A DNA stretch of 64,000 nt from CAWGXG01 sp963826505 (GTDB lineage Bacteria; Chloroflexota; Anaerolineae; Aggregatilineales; Aggregatilineaceae): positions 930,001 through 994,000 of the forward strand of contig CAWGXG010000007.1 of NCBI GenBank assembly GCA_963826505.1, in the 5' to 3' direction. The first letter of the stretch is position 1, and each line of letters begins with the position of its first letter. The position numbers and the translations under genes were made by a program. The notes under the pieces were generated by a model. It was given only the letters and a program-made list of their open reading frames with translations. It was not told where the DNA came from and did no database searches. Positions 35,829-44,530 of this stretch are shown piece by piece.

Positions 35829-35857
35829 ACTTTAAACCAAAGGTGAGGATGTGTCAA
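35829..35857 (-). promoter_or_regulatory. Promoter of the ilv-leu operon
   Basis: On the minus strand TTGACA (35857-35852) and TAAAGT (35834-35829) are separated by 17 nt. Expected start near 35822, about 55 nt before leader peptide 1. The -35 is a perfect consensus; the -10 matches 4 of 6. Confidence 0.65.
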
Positions 35858-35941
35858 GCACTTGGGGGTCAAGTGGGCGTCAAACATTTGGTAAAAATAC
35901 ACAAAAAACCCGCTGACTTTGGGCAATCTGCGGACAAAGTG

Positions 35942-35969
35942 CTGACCTTTCGGCGCGGCGTGCTAATAT
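35942..35969 (+). promoter_or_regulatory. Promoter of argGH
   Basis: CTGACC (-35-like) and TAATAT (-10) separated by 16 nt, about 45 nt before the argG ATG. It is divergent from the ilv promoter 85 nt away. Confidence 0.55.
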
Positions 35970-36015
35970 TGTGGGAGTTAATCCCTATTGCTTCGGGCGA
36001 AAGGACGCCTAACCT

Positions 36016-37272
36016 ATGGAACCCATCAAGAAAGTTGTGCTGGCTTACAGCGGTGGTCTGGATACGTCGATCATCGTGACGTGGCTGCGCAACAATTACA
36101 ACTGTGAAGTGATTTGTTTCACCGCCGATCTCGGCCAGGCCGAAGAACTCGACGGGCTGGAAGCCAAAGCCATCAAGACCGGGGCCAGCAAACTGATCAT
36201 TCGCGATCTGCGTGAAGAATTCCTGACCGATTTCGTGTTCCCGACCCTGCAAGCCGGGGCTATCTACGAGCGGGTCTATTTGCTCGGCACGTCGTTCGCC
36301 CGCCCGCTGATCGCCAAGCACCTCGTCGAGATCGCCGAAGCCGAAGGCGCGCAGGCGATCGCGCATGGCTGCACCGGCAAGGGTAACGATCAGGTGCGCT
36401 TCGAGCTGACGGCGATGGCGCTCAATCCCAAGATTCAGGTGATCGCCCCCTGGCGCGAGTGGAATATCCGCAGCCGTGAAGACGCGATCGAATATGCCGA
36501 AGAATACAACGTTCCGATCACCTCGACGCTCAAGAGCATCTACAGCCGCGACCGCAACCTGTTCCATATGAGCCACGAAGGCGGTCCGTTGGAAGACCCC
36601 TGGAACAGCCCGCAAGAAGATATGTTTGTGCTGACCAACAGCCCTGAAGAGGCTCCCGACGAACCTGCCGAGGTCGAGATCATGTTCGAGCAGGGGATTC
36701 CGGTCGGCATCAACGGCGAAAAAATGGACCCGGTGCCGCTCTTTGACAAGCTCAACGAGCTGGGATCGCTGCACGCTATCGGGCGCGTGGACATGGTCGA
36801 GAATCGGCTGGTCGGCATGAAGAGTCGCGGCGTGTACGAGACTCCCGGCGGAACTATCCTGCGCGCGGCGCACCAGGCGCTCGAAAGCCTGTGCCTGGAC
36901 AAGCAGGTCATGCACTACAAGGATTTCGTGGCCGTCAAGTACGCGGAGCTGGTCTATAACGGCATGTGGTATACCCGCCTGCGCGAGGCGCTGGACGCCT
37001 TCGTCCAGGAGACGCAGCAGACCGTAACCGGTGTCGTCCGCCTGAAGCTGTACAAGGGCAACACGATCATCTTGGGCCGCAAGAGTCCCTACAGCCTCTA
37101 CCGCGAGGATTACGCCTCGTTCGGTCACATGGACATCTACGACCAGCACGACGCCAAGGGCTTCATCAACCTGATCGGCCTGCCGATGAAGGTCGACGCG
37201 CTGTTGAGCATCGACGGCAGCGGCAAGAGCCGCTATCGCCAGCCCGATTACACGCGCTTCAAGCGCGACTAG
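36016..37272 (+). CDS. argG: Argininosuccinate synthase
   Basis: 418 residues. Joins citrulline and aspartate with ATP. The ATP pyrophosphatase P-loop VVLAYSGGLDTSIIVTWL is at the N-terminus, GCTGKGNDQVRFE follows, and ELVYNGMWYTRLREALD lies in the C-terminal multimerisation domain. Twelve bases separate it from argH, so they form an operon. It starts with a moderate ribosome site (aagga). Confidence 0.97.
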   Translation: MEPIKKVVLAYSGGLDTSIIVTWLRNNYNCEVICFTADLGQAEELDGLEAKAIKTGASKLIIRDLREEFLTDFVFPTLQAGAIYERVYLLGTSFARPLIAKHLVEIAEAEGAQAIAHGCTGKGNDQVRFELTAMALNPKIQVIAPWREWNIRSREDAIEYAEEYNVPITSTLKSIYSRDRNLFHMSHEGGPLEDPWNSPQEDMFVLTNSPEEAPDEPAEVEIMFEQGIPVGINGEKMDPVPLFDKLNELGSLHAIGRVDMVENRLVGMKSRGVYETPGGTILRAAHQALESLCLDKQVMHYKDFVAVKYAELVYNGMWYTRLREALDAFVQETQQTVTGVVRLKLYKGNTIILGRKSPYSLYREDYASFGHMDIYDQHDAKGFINLIGLPMKVDALLSIDGSGKSRYRQPDYTRFKRD

Positions 37273-37284
37273 GAGCGGTCTATC

Positions 37285-38659
37285 GTGACGCTGTGGGGCG
37301 GAGCTTTTTCGCTGCCGACCGAGGATGCCGTGCGCCGGTTGAACGACAGCCTGCGCTTCGATTGGCGGCTGTATGACGTGGATATCACGGGCAGCATCGC
37401 CTGGGCGCAGGCCACTACCGGCGCGGGCGTGCTGACCGAGGTCGAGCGCGACGCGCTGATCGCGGGGCTGGAACAGGTGCGATCCGAATTCGCGGCGGGG
37501 AGCTTCACTCCCGCGCCCGGCGACGAGGACATCCATACGGCCGTGGAGCGCCGCCTGACGGAAATCGTGGGTCCGGTGGCGGGCAAACTGCACACCGGGC
37601 GCAGCCGTAACGATCAGGTCGCGACGGACGTGCTGCTGTGGCTGTTGGCGGCGCAGGGCCGCATCGCAAACGAGGTCGTGGCGTTGATGGACGCGTTGAT
37701 CGCGCGCGCGGCGCAGCACGTCGAGACGCTGATGCCGGGCTATACACATTTCCAGCCCGCCCAACCGGTGACGGCTGCGCATTGGTTGCTCAACCATTTC
37801 TGGGCGCTGGAGCGCGATCTTACGCGGCTGGGCGTGCTCGCCGAGATATGGCGGGCATGGTGTCCGCTGGGAGCCGGGGCACTGGCCGGGACGCCGTATG
37901 CGGTGGATCGTCACGCGCTGGCGCAGCGTCTGGGTTTTGACGCGCCCAGCGAAAACAGCCTGCACGCCGTCGCCTGCCGCGATCACGTGGCGGATTTCCT
38001 GTATATCGCCGCGCTGCTGGGGACGCACCTCAGCCGTCTGGCCGAAGATGTGATCATCTTCGCCAATCCGGCGGTGGGCTTCGTGCGCCTGGATGAGCGT
38101 TATAGCACCGGCAGCAGCTTAATGCCCCAAAAACGCAATCCCGACCCGCTCGAACTGGCGCGCGGCAAGTCCGGGCGGCTGATCGGGCACGTGGCCGGGC
38201 TGCTGGCGACGCTCAAAGGGCTGCCGACGGGCTATAACAAGGACTTGCAAGAGGACAAAGAGCCGCTGTTTGACGCCTACGACACGCTGCTCGACCTGCT
38301 GCCCGCGCTGACCGGGCTGGTCAGCACGCTGACGTTGGTCCCAGAGCGGATGCGCGCCGCGTTGGACGAAGGTATGCTGGCGACCGATCTGGCCGATTAT
38401 CTCGTGCATAAGGGGATGCCGTTCCGGCAGGCGCACAGCCTGGCGGGGCAGGCGATCCGGCTGGCGGAAAGCAAGGACGTGCCGCTCTCCGCGCTGACGT
38501 TGGACGATTACCGCACGCTGTCGGACGTGTTCGCTGCGGACGTGGCGCAGGTGTTCGATTTCGCGGAAGCGGTGGCGCGACGCGGGACGTTCGGCAGCAC
38601 AGGCGAAGTCGCCGGGCAGTTGACGCGTGCGCAGAGTCCGTCTGGACGCGCTGCGGTAA
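37285..38659 (+). CDS. argH: Argininosuccinate lyase, probable 1-nt frameshift at the C-terminus
   Basis: About 457 residues when corrected. Produces arginine and fumarate. HTGRSRNDQVATD near residue 100 and the signature GSSLMPQKRNPDPLE with its catalytic serine are diagnostic. As given, the frame reads past the natural end into a repeat, giving a 522-residue product ending at 38853. In the +1 frame just after GEVAGQL (about 38622) the sequence reads RVRRVRLDALR and stops at 38657-38659, which fits a normal ArgH end. I therefore place the stop at 38659. Confidence 0.9.
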
Positions 38660-38671
38660 ACACAAAAAGAC

Positions 38672-38762
38672 ATCACCGCGGAGGACGCAAAGGACGCGGA
38701 GGAAAAACAGGAGAAAACCTCTTGCTTTCCTCTGCGCTCTCCGCGCTCTCTGCGGTGAATTA
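38672..38762. repeat. Intergenic inverted repeat, copy A
   Basis: About 90 bp, an imperfect palindrome with arms caccgcggagg...gcggagg and cctctgcgctctccgcg...tctgcggtga. A related copy lies at 56662-56752. This kind of cgcggag/ctccgcg intergenic repeat occurs in many bacterial genomes and metagenomes; the function is unknown to me. It follows argH directly. Confidence 0.75.
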
Positions 38763-38806
38763 TTTTTCCGTTTTTACTGTTTACTGTTGCCTGTCCCCTG
38801 ATCGCT

Positions 38807-39576
38807 TTATTGCGCCGTCCAGCCGCCATCCACCAGCAAAATATGCCCGGTGACAAGTTCCGCTGCCGGAGATGCAAGATAAATCACCGCGCCCGCCACA
38901 TCGTTGATCGAGCCGACATGCCCGATCGGCAGGCGAGCCAGGACGCCCGTTAAATACTCCGGCGTGTCGAGTCGCTCCGCCGTGCCGGGTGTGTAGATGA
39001 AGGTCGGGCCGACCGCGTTGACCGTGACGCCGTGCGGTGCCCATTCCAGCGCCAGCACGCGGGTGAGCTGGTTCACGCCGCCCTTGGACGCGCAGTAAAC
39101 GGCGTGATCGCGGATGCCTACGACGCTGGCCTGCGAACTCATATTGATCACGCGCCCGTAGCCGCGCGGCACCATCACACGCCCTGCCGCCTGACAGCAG
39201 AAGAACAGCCCTTTCAGGTTGACAGCCATCATGCTGTCCCAATCGGATTCTGTCACGTCCAGCGCGGCGTGATTGAAGCCCAACCCGGCGTTATTGAGCA
39301 GGATGTCGAGCTGGCCGTAATGCTGCACGACGCGATCGACCACCTGCATTAATCGTGCGCGACGTTGGTCACGTCCAGCGCCACCGGCAGCGCGTCGCCG
39401 CCTTCGGCGCGGATCTCCGCCGCCAACTTTTCGAGGGCGGGCACGTCGCGCGCAGCCAGGGCGACTTTGGCCCCGGCGTGGGCCAGCGCCTTGGCGATCC
39501 CCCAGCCCAGGCCCTTGCTGGCCCCGGTGACGATGGCAACCTGCCCATTCAAATCAAAGCGCGGATAATCGCTCAT
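38807..39576 (-). CDS. SDR family oxidoreductase, frameshifted
   Basis: About 255 residues when the two frames are joined. The N-terminal piece (39576 down to about 39360) has the NAD-binding TGASKGLGWGIAKAL motif; the C-terminal piece has NNAG, the catalytic Ser-Tyr-Lys in INMSSQ...VYCASKGG, and ends with LLVDGGW. The frames differ by one base near 39350-39365 (VTNVA then LMQVVDRVV). It is the usual classical-SDR length. Likely a sequencing indel rather than a real break. The substrate is unknown; neighbours are an aldo-keto reductase and an LLM oxidoreductase. Confidence 0.85.
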
Positions 39577-40544
39577 TGGGACCACTCTGTTGGCGTCCGA
39601 TCCCAGCGGTGGGCGCGCAGTTTGGCCATCAGATCGGCGGGCAAGGCTTTGCCGTCGCTGGTGGCGATGTTGGCTTCGACATGGCGCAGCTTACGCATGC
39701 CAGGGATCGTCGTGCTGACGACCGGATTGGCCAGGATGAAGCGCAGCGCCATCTCCGGCATGGTCATGCCCGCCGGGATCAGCGGGCGCAGCGCCTCAGC
39801 GTGATCGACGGACGAATTGAGGTTTTCCGGCACGAAGTAGGTGCTGCGCCAGTCGTCTTTCGGCCACTTCGAGTCCTTCGTCAGCGTGCCGGTCAGCGTG
39901 CCTTCGTCGAATGGCACGCGCGCGATCACGGCGACATTGAGTTCCTGGCACAGCGGGAACAACTCGTCTTCGGGATTCTGGTCGAAGATATTGTAGATCA
40001 CCTGCACCGCGTCGATCAGGCCGGTGCGCAGCGTTTTGAGCGCGTTGGCGGGTTCCCAGCGGTTGATGCTGACGCCCCACGCTTTGACCAGCCCTTCGCG
40101 CGTCAGGTCCGACACGGCGCGCTGCCAGCGCTCGTCCCCGGCCCAGTCATCTTCCCAGACGTGAAACTGCATCAGGTCCAGGCTGTCCACGCCGACGTTT
40201 TCCAGGCTCTTGAGCGTGTATTCGTGGATGTACTCGGGCGGGAAATTGTCCTCCAGCCGATAACCGCGCCGCGACGGCCATTTGCGGTTCTTGGGTGGAA
40301 TTTTGCTGGCCGTGTACAGGCGCTGGCCGGGATGGGCGCTCACGAGCTGGCCGAGCAACTTCTCGCTATGGCCGTTGCCGTAGGCCCAGGCCGTATCGAA
40401 GAAATTGCAGCCCAACGCGACCGCGCGTTCCAGCGATTCCAGCGACTGCGCGTCTTCTGAGCCGGTCCAGCCGGCCATGCCCCACATGCCGTACCCGATC
40501 TCACTGACCTGCCAACCGGTACGTCCGAATGTTCTGTACTGCAT
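39573..40544 (-). CDS. Aldo/keto reductase
   Basis: 323 residues, TIM-barrel NADPH oxidoreductase. YRTFGRTGWQVSEIGYGMWGMAG at the N-terminus, FFDTAWAYGNGHSEKLLG with the catalytic Asp and Tyr, and the Lys in TASKIPPK are all present; NPVVSTTIPGMRKLRHVEAN binds NADPH. It overlaps the SDR start by 4 nt and is 28 nt downstream of the LLM gene, so three oxidoreductases are probably co-transcribed. Confidence 0.93.
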   Translation of the reverse strand: MQYRTFGRTGWQVSEIGYGMWGMAGWTGSEDAQSLESLERAVALGCNFFDTAWAYGNGHSEKLLGQLVSAHPGQRLYTASKIPPKNRKWPSRRGYRLEDNFPPEYIHEYTLKSLENVGVDSLDLMQFHVWEDDWAGDERWQRAVSDLTREGLVKAWGVSINRWEPANALKTLRTGLIDAVQVIYNIFDQNPEDELFPLCQELNVAVIARVPFDEGTLTGTLTKDSKWPKDDWRSTYFVPENLNSSVDHAEALRPLIPAGMTMPEMALRFILANPVVSTTIPGMRKLRHVEANIATSDGKALPADLMAKLRAHRWDRTPTEWSQ

Positions 40545-40572
40545 CTGCTTACCTCCTAAGTCGTTAAGGGTG

Positions 40573-41490
40573 TTAGTGCTTCAGCTTCTGCACGGCGGGA
40601 ATGACTTCCTCGGTGACGAGCGCACACACGTCCGGATCCTCTGCCCCAAGTACTTCGACCATAAACGTGTCCACGCCCGCTTCCACGAAGGGTGCCATCA
40701 GATCGACCACCTGGGCGGGAGTCCCCGCAAACGCGCGCGCTGAGGTCCATTTGCCATCACTGAGCGCCAGCGCGGCGGCTTCCGTCTTGCCGACCGCCAG
40801 CCGCCCAAACCACGACAGTCGGAGCGTAGACGGGTCGCGGCCTTCGGTCTCGCAGTGTTCGGCCAGGTAGGCCAGCCGCTTGGAATATTCGCTCCAGGGG
40901 GCATCGGGCATATTCCACATCTGCCCATAGCGCACCGCCAGCAGCGTAGTTCGTTTGCCGCCGCCGCCTACCAGAATCGGCGGTACGGGATCGGGGCGCG
41001 GCTCGCAGTAGGCACCCTGGATGTGATAGTGCTTGCCGTGATAGGTCACCGGGCCGGGCTGCGTCCACAGCCGCGTGAGAATTTCGAGCGTGTCCTCGAG
41101 CTGGTCGACGCGCGTTCCAGGGCTGGGGTAGGGGAAACCGTAAGCGTGATACTCGTCTTCTTTCCACCCGGCTCCGACTGCCATCACCAATCGCCCCCCG
41201 CTGAGGCATTGCAGCGTCGCGCCCATTTTCGCCAGCATGGCCGGGTTGCGGTAGCTCTGACCCAGCACGACCGGCCCGAAAGTCACGCCTGGCCAGCGTG
41301 CCGCCAGGTAGGCCAGCACAGTCCAGGCCTCATAGGTAGGCGCATCCCCCCAGAAGAAATGATCGGTCATCCACACACTGCTAAAGACCGGGCCGAGTTG
41401 TGCGCGGACCCCCTCCATATCCTCGATCCACTGCGTGACACGATCCGGGGCCGGTCCGGCGGGCAGTGATAACCCAAATTCAACTGTCAT
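40573..41490 (-). CDS. LLM-class flavin/F420-dependent oxidoreductase
   Basis: 305 residues from the ATG at 41490 (good ggag site). Luciferase-like TIM barrel: VEFGLSLPAGPAP, WMTDHFFWGDAPTYEAWTVLAYLA, LMAVGAGWKEDEYHAYGFPY-type core and PPILVGGGGKRTTLLAVRYGQMWN. In Chloroflexota and actinobacteria these often use F420, but FMN is possible. The substrate is unknown. Confidence 0.9.
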   Translation of the reverse strand: MTVEFGLSLPAGPAPDRVTQWIEDMEGVRAQLGPVFSSVWMTDHFFWGDAPTYEAWTVLAYLAARWPGVTFGPVVLGQSYRNPAMLAKMGATLQCLSGGRLVMAVGAGWKEDEYHAYGFPYPSPGTRVDQLEDTLEILTRLWTQPGPVTYHGKHYHIQGAYCEPRPDPVPPILVGGGGKRTTLLAVRYGQMWNMPDAPWSEYSKRLAYLAEHCETEGRDPSTLRLSWFGRLAVGKTEAAALALSDGKWTSARAFAGTPAQVVDLMAPFVEAGVDTFMVEVLGAEDPDVCALVTEEVIPAVQKLKH

Positions 41491-41634
41491 GTGCAGCACT
41501 CCTTCGAAAACAGCCAACAGCGATCTATAAAACTTAACGTGCGCATTTTTTCCAGCGTAAGGTACGGTGCGCGGACCTGCCATGCCCGCCCTCTATTGTA
41601 GCGCCGCCTGGGCACGGCGCGCCGGATTCCCGAA

Positions 41635-41668
41635 TAAAAAGCCCGGCCTTTGAAACACAGGTCGGGCT
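41635..41668 (-). terminator. Terminator after the sugar ABC transporter operon
   Basis: On the minus strand AGCCCGACCT pairs with AGGCCGGGCT with one mismatch, followed by TTTTTATTC. It is about 35 nt after the ATPase stop. Confidence 0.8.
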
Positions 41669-41705
41669 GTGATCACACATACCGTGGTTCGGCGTTAGGC
41701 ACGAA

Positions 41706-43037
41706 CTAATTGCAGCCGTTCGACGCAGAACACGACAGGCCAAAGGCCGTTTGCAGCGTTTCTGAGGCGGCATCGCGCACAGGTGAATAATCACTGCGCA
41801 GCAGCGCTTGCAGCGGATCGATCGCGCGCCGGTCGCCCAGCTTGCCCAGGGACTTGGCTGCCGCTGCCTGGACTTCCCACGCCGGGTCGTTGAGCGCCTG
41901 GATCAGCACGTCCACCGACGACGCGTGTTGATATTTGGCCGCGCCCAGCTTAGCCGCGGCGATCGCGCGCTGGCCCGAGTCCGGATCGTGCAAGACCTGA
42001 TCCTGGAGCGCGAGCACGTCGTCCGGGATCGAGGCCATATCAATCGTCGGGCTGGGGATCATGGTGGCCGTTGGCTCGATGCTGCTAAATGCCCCACCGT
42101 TGGCAGCCAGCAGCAGCAGGATCACTGCCACTATGGCTATCGCACCCCCCACCAGTCCATTACGGCGGCGTTCACGCTGGCGGCGCGCCAATGTCACCGG
42201 GGCAGAGGCCGTCGCCATACTTTCGCGCAAACTGCGGAGGTTGGCCTCGCGTTCTTCGATCACCGGGGCCAGCCGCTCCGGGATGGGGCCACCCATGATC
42301 ATCAGGGAGATTTCTTCCTGGCTGACCTCGTCTTTCATGAAATCGCCGACTTTGTGCCCATGACTGATGATCGTGAAACGATCGGCCACCTGATATACGT
42401 GGCCGATGTTGTGCGTGATGAAGATCACGCCCATGCCCTTATGCTTCGCTTCCTCGGTGTAGCTGAGCACTTTCTTCGTCTCGCCGACTGAGAGGGCTGA
42501 GGTCGGTTCGTCGAGGATTAGCAATTTTTGGCCAAAGAAAGCCGCGCGCCCAATTGCAATCGATTGGCGTTCACCACCCGACAGGCGCAGCACTTCTTCC
42601 TCGGGACGGCGAATTTCGATCCCGATCTCGGCCAGCGCCTCGACGGTTTCGCGATTCATGCGGTCTTTATCGAGCAATTTGATCGGACCCAGGCGGCGCA
42701 GCGGTGCACGCCCCAGGTAGAAATTGCGCGAGATACTCATCAAGTTGACCAGCGCCAGGTCCTGGTATACGGTTTCGATCCCCAACTGGCGCGCCACTTT
42801 GGGCGACGGGATACGCACCGGCTGGCCCTCGAAATAAATCTGGCCTTCTGACGGTGTGTGCACACCGGTCAAGACCTTGATCAGCGTCGATTTGCCCGCG
42901 CCGTTATCGCCCAACAGCCCGACAATCTCTCCGCGATTGACGGTGAAATTGACGTCGCGCAGTGCTGCAATCAGGCCGAAGCGCCGGGTGATGTTCTCCA
43001 TGTAAATGAGAGGAGTGCCGTTTCCATTCCCAGCCAT
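41706..43037 (-). CDS. Sugar ABC transporter ATPase with membrane anchor and HEAT-repeat domain
   Basis: 443 residues. Residues 10-260 are a single ABC cassette of the sugar (RbsA/XylG/FrcA) type: Walker A GDNGAGKST near 43-51, signature LSGGERQ near 152, Walker B LLILDEPTSALS near 172-182, and the H-loop FITHN. Typical RbsA/XylG proteins have two cassettes; this has one. A basic stretch is followed by a hydrophobic segment (about 296-312), a Pro/Ser/Thr linker, and alternating helices 340-435 that look like two or three HEAT repeats (AIAAAKLGAAKYQ, EVQAAAAKSLGKLGD). The HEAT part would lie outside the membrane, or this may be an anchored regulator. Operon: binding protein, permease, this gene. 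Confidence 0.85.
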   Translation of the reverse strand: MAGNGNGTPLIYMENITRRFGLIAALRDVNFTVNRGEIVGLLGDNGAGKSTLIKVLTGVHTPSEGQIYFEGQPVRIPSPKVARQLGIETVYQDLALVNLMSISRNFYLGRAPLRRLGPIKLLDKDRMNRETVEALAEIGIEIRRPEEEVLRLSGGERQSIAIGRAAFFGQKLLILDEPTSALSVGETKKVLSYTEEAKHKGMGVIFITHNIGHVYQVADRFTIISHGHKVGDFMKDEVSQEEISLMIMGGPIPERLAPVIEEREANLRSLRESMATASAPVTLARRQRERRRNGLVGGAIAIVAVILLLLAANGGAFSSIEPTATMIPSPTIDMASIPDDVLALQDQVLHDPDSGQRAIAAAKLGAAKYQHASSVDVLIQALNDPAWEVQAAAAKSLGKLGDRRAIDPLQALLRSDYSPVRDAASETLQTAFGLSCSASNGCN

Positions 43038-43039
43038 GG

Positions 43040-44410
43040 CTACCTCTGCCTTCTGATATTGGTGTTAACAATGACGGCACCGATCATGATGATGCCCAGC
43101 ACGCCCCGGAACCAGTCCGCCTGGATGCCGATCAGCACAAGACCGGTCTTGAGCATGAACGCGATCAGGATACCCAACACAGATCCGATGATGCTGCCGT
43201 AGCCGCCGGTGAGCAGCGTCCCGCCGATGACGGTCGCTGCGATAACGTCAAGCTCATAGCCAGTGCCGCGCAGCGGTTCGACCACTTTGAAGCGTGCTGC
43301 TTCCATGATACCCGCTGTAGCCGCCATCATTCCGGAAAGAACGAAGTTCAACACTTTGATGCGATTGACATTGACCCCTTGTGCGCGCGCCGCCGCGGGG
43401 TTGCCCCCGGTGGCGAATGTGGAATTGCCATAGCGCGTGTGGTTGAGCACTATTGTGAATAGACCTGCCAGCAGCAGCCACCACACAATCGAGGAACGAA
43501 AGTTTTCCGTGACGAAATCGAGCTTGCCGTTCAGAATGTCGAAGAAGGGCGCTTTCACCGGGTGACCAATGTTGTCGGAATACCCAATGATGACCAACGC
43601 GGCGACCACGATCGTTGCCCCAGCAAAGAAGCTGTTGACGATCAATTGGTAGAGCGGGCCGAACAGGCTGGTGCCTTTTTGGCGCGCTTCTTGCAACCGT
43701 CCGTAGGAGTGGCGGATAGTGGGCCACAAGATCGCCAACAACCCCAGCCCGATAATAGCGGTCCCGATGATGATCACCCAGGGATCGAAGCTCCATACGA
43801 TTGGAGCGCGGGTATAACGGGCGATCGTGCCGCCGGGGATGATGTTGAGCATCATCGAGCGGTAAATATAGAGCGTGCCTAGCGTGACGATAAACGATGG
43901 GATGCGGGTCCAGACCAACAGCACGCCGTTGATCCACCCCAAAAAGGCCCCGGTCGCGAGCGCCACCAGGATGGAGGCCACGCCGTTCATGCCTGCGTAG
44001 GACACCCCCCAAGATTCGATCCGCGAGCGGCTGAGACCAGGGATAAGCTCCAGCAGCGATCCCGGTCCGCTGTTAGCTGCCAGGATGAACATCAACGCGC
44101 TCAGTCCAAGCATAGAACCGACCGACAGGTCAAACTCGCCAGAGATCATCAGCATCGTAACACCAACCGCGATGATGCCTTGAGAGGTGGCGTTCGTAGC
44201 GATGGACGCGATGGATCGAAGGTCAAGTATTTGCGGCGGCCAGCCTGTGTCAACGGCAGTGGCGATCACGAAGAAAATAAGAACAGACAGGAACCCGAAG
44301 ATCGCGCCGGATTCGGATGACCGGCTGAGAATCTCTCGCGTATGCTCAACATAGGCGACGAGCCGGTTGCGTCCCTGCTGGTGTTTGACTAAAGATTCTT
44401 CCCTGGCCAA
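43040..44410 (-). CDS. Sugar ABC transporter permease (XylH/RbsC family)
   Basis: 456 residues with about ten membrane helices. Contains ISGEFDLSVGSMLGLSA, the permease motif of the ribose/xylose family, and GGNPAAARAQGVNVNRIKVLNFVLSGMMAATAG; GTGYELDVIAATVIGGTLLTGG is near the C-terminus. Longer than RbsC (about 320) and nearer XylH size. The substrate is probably a monosaccharide. It starts 2 nt before the ATPase gene reading on the minus strand, so they are tightly coupled. Confidence 0.93.
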   Translation of the reverse strand: MAREESLVKHQQGRNRLVAYVEHTREILSRSSESGAIFGFLSVLIFFVIATAVDTGWPPQILDLRSIASIATNATSQGIIAVGVTMLMISGEFDLSVGSMLGLSALMFILAANSGPGSLLELIPGLSRSRIESWGVSYAGMNGVASILVALATGAFLGWINGVLLVWTRIPSFIVTLGTLYIYRSMMLNIIPGGTIARYTRAPIVWSFDPWVIIIGTAIIGLGLLAILWPTIRHSYGRLQEARQKGTSLFGPLYQLIVNSFFAGATIVVAALVIIGYSDNIGHPVKAPFFDILNGKLDFVTENFRSSIVWWLLLAGLFTIVLNHTRYGNSTFATGGNPAAARAQGVNVNRIKVLNFVLSGMMAATAGIMEAARFKVVEPLRGTGYELDVIAATVIGGTLLTGGYGSIIGSVLGILIAFMLKTGLVLIGIQADWFRGVLGIIMIGAVIVNTNIRRQR

Positions 44411-44477
44411 AGCTCAGCGTCCCCTCTAAGCACTTAATGTACTTTGGTGTCTTTAGTTGACTTCACCCTATTGAAAA

Positions 44478-44507
44478 CATGGGAGGAGCCAAGCAGCCCC
44501 TCCCATG
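44478..44507 (-). terminator. Hairpin between binding protein and permease genes
   Basis: On the minus strand CATGGGAGG pairs perfectly with CCTCCCATG and is followed by TTTTC. Between the binding protein and membrane-protein genes such hairpins commonly allow higher expression of the binding protein through partial termination. Confidence 0.7.
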
Positions 44508-44530
44508 CGCGACCACTAAACGGTCAAGGT

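Noticed and set aside
35869..38028. A 719-codon open frame on the minus strand opposite argG and argH.
   Set aside because: It lies opposite two well-supported genes, has no recognisable motif and has the composition of a mirror frame in GC-rich DNA.
38660..38853. C-terminal extension of argH by about 65 residues.
   Set aside because: It translates the intergenic inverted repeat; the +1 frame ends at 38659 like a normal ArgH.
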